In this document: one piece after another, positions 29,143-38,056 of the stretch
Layout of the letters: every line of letters starts with the position of its first letter
Numbering within the stretch: the first letter of the stretch is position 1
From: Polaribacter pacificus
Lineage (GTDB): Bacteria > Bacteroidota > Bacteroidia > Flavobacteriales > Flavobacteriaceae
NCBI RefSeq assembly: GCF_038024035.1
Contig: NZ_CP150664.1
Coordinates: forward strand, 806,001 to 870,000
Length of the DNA: 64,000 nucleotides
Reading direction: 5' to 3'
Notes under the pieces: model-generated
The model's input: the letters and a program-made list of their open reading frames with translations, nothing else
Database searches by the model: none
What the model was told of the DNA's origin: nothing
Made by a program: the position numbers and the translations under genes

Positions 29143-29173
29143 AACAAAAAAAACTCCTTGCAGATACAAGGAG
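29143..29173 (-). terminator. Intrinsic terminator of ftsY
   Basis: On the minus strand: arms CTCCTTG and CAAGGAG around a 6-nt loop, followed by a T-rich run. It lies 27 nt after the ftsY stop. Confidence 0.85.
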
Positions 29174-29199
29174 CTTTTCAATTTTATAAGAAAGTTTAT

Positions 29200-30153
29200 T
29201 TATTTAAAAAACGAATCGACAAACTCAAGTTTGTTAAACACTTGCAAATCATCAATCCCTTCACCTACTCCAATATATTTTACAGGAATTTGAAATTGGT
29301 CTGAGATACCAATAACAACGCCACCTTTTGCGGTTCCGTCTAACTTAGTAACAGCCAAAGAAGTCACCTCTGTCGCCAAGGTAAATTGCTTGGCCTGCTC
29401 AAAGGCATTTTGACCAGTTGAACCATCCAAGACCAACAACACTTCATGTGGCGCATCAGCAACCACTTTTTGCATTACTCTTTTAATTTTGGTAAGCTCA
29501 GTCATCAAGTTAATTTTATTGTGCAAACGACCTGCTGTATCAATAATAACAACATCCGCATCTTGACTTACTGCAGATTTTAAAGTATCAAAGGCCACTG
29601 AAGCTGGATCAGAGCCCATCTCTTGACGTATAATTGGCACATCTACTCTATCAGCCCAAACTTGTAATTGATCAATGGCAGCAGCTCTAAAAGTATCTCC
29701 TGCACCTAAAACAACTTTAAGTCCTTGTTTTTTAAACTGTGCTGCAAGTTTCCCAATGGTTGTTGTTTTACCAACACCATTAACACCCACAACCATAATT
29801 ACATAAGGTTTTTTGGCTGTTGGAATCGAAAAATCGACGGCCTCACCAGTATTGGTTTCAGAAAGTAAACCCGCTATTTCTTCTCTAAGGATTTTATTTA
29901 ATTCATCCGTTCCTAAATACTTATCTCTCTCTACGCGCTTTTCTATGCGCTCAATAATCTTTAGAGTGGTATTAACTCCTACATCAGAGGCAACCAAAAC
30001 CTCCTCTAGATTGTCTAAAACATCATCATCAACTTTTGATTTCCCTGCAACAGCTTTAGAAAGCTTTGCAATAAAACTTGTATTGGTTTTTTCTAAACCT
30101 TTGTCTAAGGTTTCTTTTTTATCTTTTGAAAATATTTTTTTAAAAAAACTCAT
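29200..30153 (-). CDS. ftsY: Signal recognition particle receptor FtsY
   Basis: SRP receptor GTPase that docks SRP-ribosome complexes at the inner membrane. It is 317 residues, with a short N-terminal extension, the four-helix N domain (about 20-100) and the G domain with P-loop GVNGVGKTT (123-131), DTAGR and TKLDGTAKGG. The long acidic A domain of E. coli is absent, as is normal in Bacteroidota. Its RNA partner, the SRP RNA, is encoded at 37.9-38.0 kb. A terminator separates it from the ribosomal-protein operon upstream, so it probably has its own promoter. Confidence 0.96.
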   Translation of the reverse strand: MSFFKKIFSKDKKETLDKGLEKTNTSFIAKLSKAVAGKSKVDDDVLDNLEEVLVASDVGVNTTLKIIERIEKRVERDKYLGTDELNKILREEIAGLLSETNTGEAVDFSIPTAKKPYVIMVVGVNGVGKTTTIGKLAAQFKKQGLKVVLGAGDTFRAAAIDQLQVWADRVDVPIIRQEMGSDPASVAFDTLKSAVSQDADVVIIDTAGRLHNKINLMTELTKIKRVMQKVVADAPHEVLLVLDGSTGQNAFEQAKQFTLATEVTSLAVTKLDGTAKGGVVIGISDQFQIPVKYIGVGEGIDDLQVFNKLEFVDSFFK

Positions 30154-30310
30154 GATCTAAATTTATAATGAAACTAAACTATCAAAATCGTACCAGACAC
30201 AATAGTTAGTCAAATTGTCAGTATCTAATTTCTTGTCTTAACCTGTATACATCAAGCTAAAAAACAAAAATCTCACAAACAATCTTTTCAAAAATACGTA
30301 TTTAATTGTC

Positions 30311-30345
30311 AAAAAAAAAGCTACTCTCAATAAAGAAAGTAGCTT
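30311..30345 (-). terminator. Terminator of the rpmB-rpmG-DUF4295 operon
   Basis: On the minus strand: arms AAGCTACT and AGTAGCTT (imperfect inner stem) followed by nine Ts. It lies just downstream of the DUF4295 stop. Confidence 0.85.
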
Positions 30346-30369
30346 ATATATGATGTCTATATGAAGTAA

Positions 30370-30522
30370 TTATTTACTTGCTAAAAATTCATTTACTTTT
30401 TCTGGATCCATGATCGCTTCTACAAAAGTGTAAGCTCCAGTTTTAGGAGATTTTACCATTTTGATTGCTTTAGACAATCTCTTTGATCCTGTCTGTAACG
30501 ATGCTACTGATTTCTTTGCCAT
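30370..30522 (-). CDS. DUF4295 small basic protein (probable ribosomal protein)
   Basis: 50 residues, starting MAKKSVASLQ and ending FLASK. It is rich in Lys and Ser, as expected for an RNA-binding ribosomal protein. DUF4295 is confined to Bacteroidota and sits directly after rpmG. From memory, a protein of this family was seen in a flavobacterial ribosome structure and named bL38; I cannot verify that here. Start ATG 30522, 56 nt after rpmG, with a terminator after the stop. Confidence 0.88.
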   Translation of the reverse strand: MAKKSVASLQTGSKRLSKAIKMVKSPKTGAYTFVEAIMDPEKVNEFLASK

Positions 30523-30578
30523 GTCTTATTGGTTTTGGACTTTAGTTTTCAAATAAATTTGAATCTTAAAATCTCTAA

Positions 30579-30761
30579 TTATTTAATTTCTTTATGAACT
30601 GTCATTTTCTTCAAGATAGGGTTGAATTTTTTAATTTCCAATCTATCTGGAGTGTTTTTCTTATTCTTAGTTGTAATGTATCTAGAAGTACCTCTTTCTC
30701 CTGAAGCCTTGTGTTCTGTACATTCTAAGATTACCTGAACTCTGTTACCTTTTTTTGCCAT
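30579..30761 (-). CDS. rpmG: 50S ribosomal protein bL33
   Basis: 60 residues beginning [18 protein letters not shown], with the [22 protein letters not shown] core of bL33. The Cys pairs of zinc-binding paralogues are largely missing (only one Cys), so this is a C-minus form. It is the middle gene of rpmB-rpmG-DUF4295, 25 nt after rpmB. Confidence 0.95.
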   Translation of the reverse strand: MAKKGNRVQVILECTEHKASGERGTSRYITTKNKKNTPDRLEIKKFNPILKKMTVHKEIK

Positions 30762-30786
30762 CTCTCTTTACGTTTTTTAGGTAGGA

Positions 30787-31026
30787 TTATTTAGCTAAAA
30801 ATCCATTTGCTCTTGCTTCTTTAATGACAGCAGAGATTCCTTTTTTATTAATGTTTTTTAAAGCAGAAGCAGAAATTTTTAATGTAATCCATTTATCTTC
30901 TTCTGGAATATAAAAACGCTTCACCATTAAGTTAGCGTCAAATTTTCTTTTTGTTCTGTTCAAAGCGTGAGAAACATTGTTCCCAACCATTGCTTTTTTA
31001 CCTGTAAGTTCACAAACTCTAGACAT
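30787..31026 (-). CDS. rpmB: 50S ribosomal protein bL28
   Basis: 79 residues with the bL28 start MSRVCELTGKKAMVGNNVSHALN and the RKFDANL segment. It is the first gene of the small ribosomal-protein operon, with a clear promoter 40-71 nt upstream. Order rpmB-rpmG is conserved in bacteria; the DUF4295 gene that follows is the Bacteroidota addition. Confidence 0.96.
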   Translation of the reverse strand: MSRVCELTGKKAMVGNNVSHALNRTKRKFDANLMVKRFYIPEEDKWITLKISASALKNINKKGISAVIKEARANGFLAK

Positions 31027-31065
31027 CTTCTTGACAGTTTTTTAGTGTTATTTCTAAACGAGGTG

Positions 31066-31097
31066 CAAATTTATGAATTTTTTACACATTCAACAAA
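31066..31097 (-). promoter_or_regulatory. Promoter of the rpmB operon
   Basis: On the minus strand: TTTG (31097-31094), 20-nt spacer, TAAATTTG (31073-31066). This is one of the best consensus matches in the window. The -33 box lies just outside the 3' end of the upstream cinA gene (stop near 31104). Confidence 0.65.
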
Positions 31098-31103
31098 AGA
31101 AAT

Positions 31104-32354
31104 TCAACTATTTTTTATTATTTCTTTTTGTAAAATTTCTAAAGACTTGGTTACCGTTCTGTTGATAACCTTTTCTCTAGGCTGGCCAAAATCAAATTCT
31201 TCTACATAAACACCTCCTTTTGTGGCAATTGCAATATAAACAATCCCAACGGAAGCATCCGTGTCATCTGTTGTTGGGCCTGCATTTCCGGTAACTGAAA
31301 TTGCATAATCTGTTTGCATTTTTTTTAAGGCAGCTACAGCCATCTGGGCAGTAACTTCTTTACTCACCACTGAATAACGATCAATTAGCTCAGGAGAAAG
31401 CCCTAAAAGAGCTATTTTCATTGCTGCCGTATAGGTAACCATTCCTCCTTTAAAATAAGTCGAGGCACCTGGAACAGCTACCAAGGTTGCTGCAATTTTA
31501 CCGCCTGTCATACTTTCTGCAGTACACAAAGTTGCTCCTTGTTCTGTAAGCAAGTCTCCCACTTTTTTCTCAAGAGTCTCTGATTCTTCATAACCAGTGA
31601 TAATGTCTGGAATAAGCAAAGATAAGGCATCCAACTGTGTTTTTAAAGCAGCCTCTAGAATCGCTTTATCTGGTCCTTTTGCAGACAAACGTAAGCGAAC
31701 TTTTCCAAAAGAAGGCAAATATGCCAATTTGATAAAACTAGGCAGGTTGGTCTCCCAATCTTCAATCCTTTCTGCAACGATACTTTCACCTTGTCCGTAA
31801 GTCAACACAGTTCTATGCAAAACAAAAGGAAGTTTAAATTGCTTTTGAATTCTTGGTAAAACCTCATTAGTTATTAGCCCTTTCATTTCATAAGGAACTC
31901 CTGGCAAGGATACAAAAACAGTCTCATTCTCGTAAAACCACATCCCTGGCGCTGTTCCAAAAGCATTTTTTAAATAGCTGGCCTTAGAAGGCAATATGGC
32001 TTGTTCATTCTGCACCTCTTTATAAGGGTGGTTAATCTTCTTAAACAACGCTTTAATATGCTCAGTAACTTCAGGATAATTAGTCCATTGATCATCCTTA
32101 AAATACTTAGCGATGGTTTTTTTTGTGATATCGTCTTTGGTTGGACCTAAACCTCCAGTTAGGATAACAATATCGGCCCGTTCCTGCGCTTCTTTTAAAG
32201 CGTTTAAGATATGCTGCTCTTCATCTTGAATTGATGAGATTTGATACACAGAAACACCTATTTTATTTAGCTCTATAGCAATCCACTGAGAGTTGGTATC
32301 TACTATTTGCCCTATGAGTATTTCATCTCCAATGGTTATGATTTCTGCATTCAT
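31104..32354 (-). CDS. cinA: CinA-family protein (nicotinamide-nucleotide amidohydrolase)
   Basis: 416 residues. The N-terminal MoCF/COG1058 domain (about 1-170, start MNAEIITIGDEILIGQIVDTN, TGGLGPTKDD) is followed by the C-terminal deamidase domain (about 255-416, CTAESMTGGKIAA, SVTGNAGP). CinA proteins salvage pyridine nucleotides by deamidating NMN and can hydrolyse ADP-ribose; a link to competence exists in some Gram-positives only. It is followed at once by the rpmB promoter. Confidence 0.92.
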   Translation of the reverse strand: MNAEIITIGDEILIGQIVDTNSQWIAIELNKIGVSVYQISSIQDEEQHILNALKEAQERADIVILTGGLGPTKDDITKKTIAKYFKDDQWTNYPEVTEHIKALFKKINHPYKEVQNEQAILPSKASYLKNAFGTAPGMWFYENETVFVSLPGVPYEMKGLITNEVLPRIQKQFKLPFVLHRTVLTYGQGESIVAERIEDWETNLPSFIKLAYLPSFGKVRLRLSAKGPDKAILEAALKTQLDALSLLIPDIITGYEESETLEKKVGDLLTEQGATLCTAESMTGGKIAATLVAVPGASTYFKGGMVTYTAAMKIALLGLSPELIDRYSVVSKEVTAQMAVAALKKMQTDYAISVTGNAGPTTDDTDASVGIVYIAIATKGGVYVEEFDFGQPREKVINRTVTKSLEILQKEIIKNS

Positions 32355-32420
32355 TCTTATGGTATAAATAAATTTTTATTAGTGATAAAGCTTGAGTTTA
32401 GTGACTGAGCATCTAAAAGT

Positions 32421-32428
32421 CAAAGGTA
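32421..32428 (-). promoter_or_regulatory. -7 box upstream of cinA
   Basis: Reads TACCTTTG on the minus strand, exact TAnnTTTG match 67 nt upstream of the cinA start. No well-spaced TTG is present. Confidence 0.35.
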
Positions 32429-32475
32429 CAAAGACTCAAAGGCCTTGTGTTTCTTATTGGCACTACACCTAAATC

Positions 32476-33084
32476 CTACTTTACGCGAATCTGAAAAGCC
32501 TTTTTTCCTGCTAAAACACCCGTTAAGACGTCATTTTCTTTTACTTTTCCAACTCCCTCGGGAGTTCCTGTAAATAGAATATCCCCTTTTTTTAAGGTAA
32601 AATATTGCGATACATAAGCGATTAGCTCATCGATTTTCCAAAGCATGCTTTGCGTGTTTCCATCCTGAACTACCTCATCGTTTTTATCCAACTGAAACTG
32701 TAAGTTTTCTAAATCAAACTCTTCTTTTGGATAGAAATTACCAACAACAGCACTTCCGTCAAAAGCCTTGGCTTTTTCCCAAGGCAAGCCCTTTTCTTTG
32801 CATTTGGCCTGTACATCTCTGGCTGTAAAATCAATCCCTAAGCCAATTTCATCATAATATTTATGTGCAAATTTGGCATCGATATGCTTTCCTACTTTGT
32901 TTATCTTTACCAAAACCTCAACCTCATAATGTACATCATCAGAAAAAGGCGGTATAAAAAACGGGTTCTTATTTGGTAAAATTGCAGAATCTGGCTTTAA
33001 GAAAACCACAGGATTCTCTGGACGTTCATTTGCAAGTTCTGCAATATGTTTGGCGTAATTACGCCCGATACAAATTATTTTCAT
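32476..33084 (-). CDS. Fumarylacetoacetate hydrolase (FAH) family protein
   Basis: 202 residues, a short FAH fold close to YcgM/FAHD1. Metal ligands are visible in HYEVEVLVKI (Glu pair) and the family motifs GIDFTARDVQ and FTGTPEGVGKV are intact. FAHD1-type enzymes act as acylpyruvate hydrolase or oxaloacetate decarboxylase; the substrate cannot be fixed here. It is downstream of menB by 81 nt and may be cotranscribed, though no menaquinone role is known. Confidence 0.88.
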   Translation of the reverse strand: MKIICIGRNYAKHIAELANERPENPVVFLKPDSAILPNKNPFFIPPFSDDVHYEVEVLVKINKVGKHIDAKFAHKYYDEIGLGIDFTARDVQAKCKEKGLPWEKAKAFDGSAVVGNFYPKEEFDLENLQFQLDKNDEVVQDGNTQSMLWKIDELIAYVSQYFTLKKGDILFTGTPEGVGKVKENDVLTGVLAGKKAFQIRVK

Positions 33085-33165
33085 CTTACTTTTTTTTGAA
33101 AGATTGAATGATAGAAATTGGTCTAACCTTGCTCGACCTACTCATTATTCATTGATACTTAAACC

Positions 33166-34008
33166 CTATGGAATCCATCTTTTCGGGAAGTTTGGTTTTC
33201 TCTTTTCAAGAAAAGCATCTCTTCCTTCTTTTGCTTCATCAGTCATATAGGCCAATCGCGTAGCTTCTCCAGCAAACACTTGCTGACCAACCATGCCATC
33301 ATCGGTTAGGTTCATAGCAAACTTGAGCATCTTTATAGAGGTTGGTGATTTTGCCAATATTTCTTGGGCCCATTCATAAGCGGTATCTTCTAGCTCATCA
33401 TGAGGAATCACAGCGTTAACCATTCCCATTTCATAGGCTTCTTGCGCAGAGTAATTTCTTCCTAAGAAAAAGATCTCTCTCGCTTTTTTTTGTCCAACCA
33501 TTTTTGCCAAATATGCAGATCCGTATCCTCCATCAAAAGAGGTTACATCGGCATCGGTTTGTTTAAAAATAGCATGCTCTTTACTTGCAAGGGTTAAATC
33601 ACAAACCACATGCAAACTATGTCCTCCTCCAACAGCCCATCCCGGAACTACACAAATTACTGCCTTAGGCATAAATCTAATCAAGCGCTGAACTTCTAAA
33701 ATATTTAATCGATGGTAGCCATCTTCTCCAACATACCCTTGGTGACCTCTTGCTTTTTGATCACCTCCAGAACAAAAAGAATATACCCCATCTTTACTAC
33801 TAGGACCTTCTGCAGATAATAAAACGACTCCTATTGAAGTGTCCTCCCCTGCATCGTAAAAGGCATCGTATAATTCTTTAGTTGTTTTGGGTCTAAACGC
33901 ATTTCGAACATCAGGTCTATTAAATGCAATCCTAGCGACTCCATTTGATTTTTTATAGGTGATGTCTTCGTATTCTTTTGCCGTTTTCCAAACTGCTTGT
34001 GTATTCAT
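33166..34008 (-). CDS. menB: 1,4-dihydroxy-2-naphthoyl-CoA synthase (MenB)
   Basis: A crotonase-fold ring-closing enzyme of menaquinone synthesis that converts o-succinylbenzoyl-CoA to DHNA-CoA. The 280-residue length, RNAFRPKTTKEL, SGGDQKARG and GGGHSLHVVCDL are diagnostic for MenB rather than other crotonases, as is TDADVTSFDGGYGSA. It follows menD on the same strand, with a small S1-domain gene between them. The other men genes are not in the window. Confidence 0.95.
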   Translation of the reverse strand: MNTQAVWKTAKEYEDITYKKSNGVARIAFNRPDVRNAFRPKTTKELYDAFYDAGEDTSIGVVLLSAEGPSSKDGVYSFCSGGDQKARGHQGYVGEDGYHRLNILEVQRLIRFMPKAVICVVPGWAVGGGHSLHVVCDLTLASKEHAIFKQTDADVTSFDGGYGSAYLAKMVGQKKAREIFFLGRNYSAQEAYEMGMVNAVIPHDELEDTAYEWAQEILAKSPTSIKMLKFAMNLTDDGMVGQQVFAGEATRLAYMTDEAKEGRDAFLEKRKPNFPKRWIP

Positions 34009-34039
34009 AATTGTGTGATTTTGTATATACCTAGCTTTA

Positions 34040-34459
34040 TTATTCTTTAACCAAGGTTAGCCCTTCTTCTCCGATAACAATTTGCTTTTGCTTGTACAAA
34101 CTACCAATGGCGCGTTTAAAGGCTTTTTTACTCATTCTAAGCTCCTTCTTAATGTCTTCTGGATCACTTTTGTCTGTTAGGGCTAAAAAACCATCATGGT
34201 CATAAATTGCCTCAATAACTTTTTCTGTGTCCAGCTCAATAGCATTTCTAAAACCTTGTGGCTGAAGCGAAACGTCTATCTTTCCGTCTTCTCTAATATT
34301 TTTAACATAACCCGCAATACGCTGATTCTCTTTCAACTCTTCAAAAATCTCATTTCTGTACAACAAGCCCTCAAAAGATTCATCGATCAAAACCGTAAAT
34401 CCCAAATGTGTTTCTGTTCCGATAATTAATGATACTTTATCTCCTACTTCTAAATCCAT
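34040..34459 (-). CDS. Half-length CvfB-like S1/winged-helix RNA-binding protein
   Basis: 139 residues that match the C-terminal half of CvfB/YitL. An S1-like beta-barrel (about 1-65, including GYVKNIREDGKIDVSLQP) is followed by the winged-helix tail (about 85-135, with DKSDPEDIKKEL and SKKAFKRAIGSLYKQ). The usual CvfB of about 280 residues has further S1 domains at its N-terminus; here the gene starts 4 nt after menD, so they are absent. It may regulate expression or bind RNA; no target is known. Confidence 0.75.
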   Translation of the reverse strand: MDLEVGDKVSLIIGTETHLGFTVLIDESFEGLLYRNEIFEELKENQRIAGYVKNIREDGKIDVSLQPQGFRNAIELDTEKVIEAIYDHDGFLALTDKSDPEDIKKELRMSKKAFKRAIGSLYKQKQIVIGEEGLTLVKE

Positions 34460-34463
34460 ATGT

Positions 34464-36137
34464 TTATTTTAAAAATGTAAAATACTCTTTTAATACGGTT
34501 TCATTGACCAATTTGTCTGTAAATATTTCTAAAACCTGTGGTTTTGAACTCGCTTTATAAAAGCTTGTCAAAACACTTGTTAATCCTTCTAAATTTGATA
34601 CAGAATGATAACCTAAACCATGCATAGCGCACAAAGGCTCTGCTGTTAATTGATGCGGTGTTTCAAAATAATCCATCGCATTGGTGGTTTTTGGTCCTGG
34701 TAAAAATCGAAAGATCCCTCCTCCTGCATTGTTAATAATTACCAACCTAAAATCTGTTGGAATCTGTGAATTCCACAAAGCATTTGAGTCATAAAAAAAA
34801 CTCAGATCACCGCTAATAAAAACTGTCGGTTTGTCTACTTGCATCGCAGCTCCTATAGCCGTACTTGTGCTACCATCGATTCCGCTAGTCCCTCGGTTGC
34901 AAAAAACCGTATGAGTTGGATTCATGTCAAAAAGCTGTGCATAACGAATGATAGAACTATTGCCTACTTGCAATTGAACATTATTAGGAATGCTCGCTAA
35001 AACTTTTTCAAAGACCTTTAAATCTGAATACGGAATCTTTGCTAGATATGATTGATGTTTTTCTGATCTCAATTTCTTTTGAGCCAACCAAATAGACTGG
35101 TACTCACTTGTACCACTCCTTGTTAGCTTACTCAATTCATTTAAAAACGTAACTGGCTTTTCTTGCAGGTACTCAGACAGGCAAAAAAAGGTATCCATTT
35201 CTTTAAACATATCTACATGCCAATGGTGTATTGGTTTGCAAGCTCTAAGCAGCTGCTTAATCTTTTTAGAAACCACCATTCCGCCAAAAGTGAGCAATAC
35301 CTCAGGAGCAAAAGCCTTAAATTGATCTTCGTTTAAAGGAAAAATTAACTTATCTATGGCTGATATATGCCTACTGTTATGTACGTTAGAGGTCGTTTCT
35401 GTTAAAATAATTACAGAAGGATCCTCGGCAAAATGGTTGATAATTTTTTGCAATGCTTTATCAGGGAACTGCACCCCAATCAGAATCATTTTTTTAGTTG
35501 CACTATTCCAAATGGCTGAAAGTTCTTTGTAAAGTATCGGTTTTTTAGCAGCAGAAAAATCAGCAGAAAAGGACTCCTTAAATTGACCCAATGAAAAATC
35601 CGTCAATTGATCAACGGTTTCATACAAGGGCTCATCAAAAGGCACATTAATATGTACAGGACCTTTCTTTTCTGTCGCCGTCTGTAAAGCTTGCAGCACA
35701 AGGCCTGCGTTTTTAGCAATAGGATCTTCTTGGCTTTCTAAATTAGCGGAAAACAAGCAGTGATTCTCATATACGTTTTCCTGCCTAATTGTCTGACCAT
35801 CGCCAATGTCTATCATTTTTTTTGGTCGATCCGCAGAAATAATAACCAATGGAATATTACTGTAAAATGCTTCTGCAATAGCAGGATAATAATTTAACAA
35901 TGCCGATCCAGAACTACAGACCACTGCAACAGGTTTTTGAGTCTGTTGTGCCATTCCCAAGGCTACAAAACCAGCACTTCTTTCATCAACGATACTATAA
36001 GTTTTAATCTCTGGATGATTTACAAAACCCACCGTTAAAGGAGCATTTCGAGAACCAGGAGAAATCACAACATTGGTAAGACCATATTGATGACAAGCTG
36101 AAACTACTAGTTGTGCAAGTTCGTTCTTTGGGTACAT
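34464..36137 (-). CDS. menD: SEPHCHC synthase (MenD)
   Basis: A ThDP-dependent enzyme that joins isochorismate and 2-oxoglutarate in menaquinone synthesis. 557 residues is the family length. The N-terminal Pyr domain has ISPGSRNAPLT and the catalytic Glu region DERSAGFVALG. The C-terminal PP domain has QVGNSSIIRY and a GDLSFFYDSNALW metal-ThDP motif. It is the first gene of menD, CvfB-like, menB and probably the FAH gene, separated by short gaps (4, 31 and 81 nt). Confidence 0.95.
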   Translation of the reverse strand: MYPKNELAQLVVSACHQYGLTNVVISPGSRNAPLTVGFVNHPEIKTYSIVDERSAGFVALGMAQQTQKPVAVVCSSGSALLNYYPAIAEAFYSNIPLVIISADRPKKMIDIGDGQTIRQENVYENHCLFSANLESQEDPIAKNAGLVLQALQTATEKKGPVHINVPFDEPLYETVDQLTDFSLGQFKESFSADFSAAKKPILYKELSAIWNSATKKMILIGVQFPDKALQKIINHFAEDPSVIILTETTSNVHNSRHISAIDKLIFPLNEDQFKAFAPEVLLTFGGMVVSKKIKQLLRACKPIHHWHVDMFKEMDTFFCLSEYLQEKPVTFLNELSKLTRSGTSEYQSIWLAQKKLRSEKHQSYLAKIPYSDLKVFEKVLASIPNNVQLQVGNSSIIRYAQLFDMNPTHTVFCNRGTSGIDGSTSTAIGAAMQVDKPTVFISGDLSFFYDSNALWNSQIPTDFRLVIINNAGGGIFRFLPGPKTTNAMDYFETPHQLTAEPLCAMHGLGYHSVSNLEGLTSVLTSFYKASSKPQVLEIFTDKLVNETVLKEYFTFLK

Positions 36138-36243
36138 TCGTTTTAATCTTTTACAAAAGACTAAAAATTTTGAGTTAATACTTTTAAGTTATAAGTGAGC
36201 ACCAATAACTAAAAACAAAAAGAAGTTTTAAACTTCATCTTGT

Positions 36244-36897
36244 TTAATTTCCTTTTTTATAATCTTCTAAAAATTTTGCCAAACCGATATCCGTTAAGGG
36301 ATGTTTTAATAGACCTTCAATAGCACTCAAAGGACCCGTCATTACATCTGCCCCCAGCTTTGCGCAATCTATAATATGCATAGTGTGTCTAACTGAGGCA
36401 GCCAAAATTTGAGTTTTGAAACCGTAATTATCATAGATTTGACGGATCTCTGCAATGAGGTTTAAACCATCTGTAGAAATATCATCTAGCCTTCCTATAA
36501 AAGGAGACACATAGGTGGCCCCTGCTTTGGCTGCTAATAAAGCTTGTCCGGCAGAAAACACAAGAGTTACATTGGTTTTAATTCCTTTTGATGAAAAATA
36601 TTTACAGGCCTTAATCCCTTCTTTGATCATCGGTAATTTTACAACAATCTGTGGATTCAATGCCGCTAAAGCCTCACCTTCCTTTACCATCCCTGCAAAA
36701 TCTGTCGCAATAACCTCTGCAGAAACATCGCCTTCTACTTCTTGGCAAATAGCCTTATAATGATTAATGATATTGGCAGCTCCGGTAATCCCTTCTTTGG
36801 CCATCAGCGATGGATTGGTTGTTACACCATCCAAGATTCCCAAGGCTTGTGCTTCTCTAATTTGAGTTAAATTTGCAGTATCTATAAAAAACTTCAT
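36244..36897 (-). CDS. Fructose-6-phosphate aldolase / transaldolase (TalC-FSA family)
   Basis: 217 residues, the short form of the transaldolase superfamily. [13 protein letters not shown] and VVKLPMI, in which K87 is the Schiff-base lysine, mark the active site; GRLDDIS and LAASVRH are also conserved. Members act either as transaldolase in the pentose phosphate pathway or as fructose-6-phosphate aldolase; sequence alone does not decide. Flavobacterial genomes usually annotate it as transaldolase. Confidence 0.88.
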   Translation of the reverse strand: MKFFIDTANLTQIREAQALGILDGVTTNPSLMAKEGITGAANIINHYKAICQEVEGDVSAEVIATDFAGMVKEGEALAALNPQIVVKLPMIKEGIKACKYFSSKGIKTNVTLVFSAGQALLAAKAGATYVSPFIGRLDDISTDGLNLIAEIRQIYDNYGFKTQILAASVRHTMHIIDCAKLGADVMTGPLSAIEGLLKHPLTDIGLAKFLEDYKKGN

Positions 36898-36927
36898 CGG
36901 TATCTATTTAAATTCGTACTTACTTTT

Positions 36928-37032
36928 GCGTGCTGTGTTTTTCTTGGGCGTTCGAGCGGGCTTTCCGCACTTGCTTTTTGCATCAAAAATGCAAAAGAGC
37001 TCAAACAATTGCTCCAATCCCTAACGCAGTGC
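36928..37032. repeat. Intergenic repeat-like element with conserved boxes
   Basis: Unusually GC-rich for an intergenic segment here. It carries GGGCGTTCGAGCGGGCTTTC on the left, a hairpin of TTTTGCAT and ATGCAAAA in the middle, and CCAATCCCTAACGCA on the right. I recall similar 'GGGCG...GGGCTTTC...CCCTAACGC' boxes in intergenic DNA of many Bacteroidota, which suggests a dispersed non-coding element. No protein frame is convincing. Confidence 0.4.
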
Positions 37033-37036
37033 TAAT

Positions 37037-37840
37037 TTATAATTTATAATGATTCATTAATAATTTTTCATACAATTTGTCTGGAAGTACTCGCTTTAAA
37101 ACAACAGAAAACTTCTCTAAAAAACCACCAACTTTATAATGCCCTTTTGGTTGTTTGGTTTGTAAAATCTTATAGACTGCTTTAGCCATCACCTCTGGAG
37201 CCAATCCTTCAGACACATGAGTGTCCATTAGATTTAGGTTTTCTTGATAAGTCTTTTTGTAGGCAGACTCTTCAAAAACAGGTGTATGGTATCTTCCCGC
37301 AGCAATGTTTGTTGCAAAATCACCAGGAGCAACCGCAATCACCTGAACCCCAAATGGTTTTACCTCCATTCGAATCGACTCAGTCACCAATTCTAAAGCA
37401 CCTTTAGTTGCAGAATACATCCCTCGATACGGCAAGCCCATATAGCCAGCAATCGAAGTAACATTTATAATTGTTCCAGATTTTTGAGCTCGCATAGTAG
37501 GCAAAACAGCCTTTGCTACATCAATAGCACCAAAAAGATTGGTGTTAAAAACAGCTCTCATCTCTTTAGTTGGCGTATCTTCTATAGGACCTGTGATCCC
37601 CATACCTGCATTGTTAATCAATACATCCAATCTATTTTCTTTTTCAAGGATATAATTAATGGCCTGTTCAATAGATGTAGGATCTAATACGTCTAATTGT
37701 ACCATTTGAAAACCTTCAGAAGTACTAATAGAGGCTTTTCTACTTGTACCGTAAACGATATACCCCCTTTGATGAAGATAACCTGCAATGGATTTTCCAA
37801 TACCAGAAGAGGCACCAGTAATTAAAACAACTTTAGACAT
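37037..37840 (-). CDS. Short-chain dehydrogenase/reductase (SDR)
   Basis: 267 residues, classical SDR. TGASSGIG near the N-terminus binds NAD(P); NNAG and the catalytic Ser-Tyr-Lys set (TSIAGYMGLPYRGMYSATKG) are present. The C-terminal extension after PGDFATN is basic and membrane-leaning, like SDRs acting on lipids or retinol-type substrates. The substrate is unknown. Confidence 0.87.
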   Translation of the reverse strand: MSKVVLITGASSGIGKSIAGYLHQRGYIVYGTSRKASISTSEGFQMVQLDVLDPTSIEQAINYILEKENRLDVLINNAGMGITGPIEDTPTKEMRAVFNTNLFGAIDVAKAVLPTMRAQKSGTIINVTSIAGYMGLPYRGMYSATKGALELVTESIRMEVKPFGVQVIAVAPGDFATNIAAGRYHTPVFEESAYKKTYQENLNLMDTHVSEGLAPEVMAKAVYKILQTKQPKGHYKVGGFLEKFSVVLKRVLPDKLYEKLLMNHYKL

Positions 37841-37920
37841 GAAATACTATTGAATTACAGTACAAATATCTTAAAAGTAAATGAAGAAAACTAAGGATTT
37901 GAAAGGGAATTTTAGGGCAT

Positions 37921-38022
37921 AAAAAAAGGCAAGCTACCTACATCACACTGCTACAACCTAATACCCTTGCTGCGTTCCCGCCCTGGGGGATTCAAAGGGA
38001 GCTAGTTGTGTAGGACTTGCCG
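37921..38022 (-). ncRNA. ffs: Signal recognition particle RNA (small bacterial type)
   Basis: On the minus strand the transcript begins GGCAAGTCC near 38021 and ends with the pairing CTTGCC (37933-37928) followed by seven Ts, closing a long hairpin. The apex holds the SRP signature CCCAGGGCGGGAACGCAGCA, with the GGGAACGCAGCA asymmetric loop that binds Ffh. It is about 95 nt, the 4.5S-like size of Bacteroidota. Its partner receptor gene ftsY is at 29.2 kb. A good promoter lies just upstream. Confidence 0.95.
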
Positions 38023-38025
38023 CTG

Positions 38026-38056
38026 CAAATTTACAATCATTTTTCATGTTGTACAA
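38026..38056 (-). promoter_or_regulatory. Promoter of the SRP RNA gene
   Basis: On the minus strand: TTG (38056-38054), 20-nt spacer, TAAATTTG (38033-38026), placing the transcript start at about the first G of GGCAAG. Confidence 0.65.

Noticed and set aside
29065-29304. Plus-strand 79-codon frame
   Set aside because: It overlaps the 3' end of ftsY antisense and crosses the palindrome and terminator; composition is not protein-like.
36928-37032. Integron attC site
   Set aside because: The box order and orientation (GGGCGTT at left, AACGC at right) are opposite to attC core sites, and no integrase or cassette is present.
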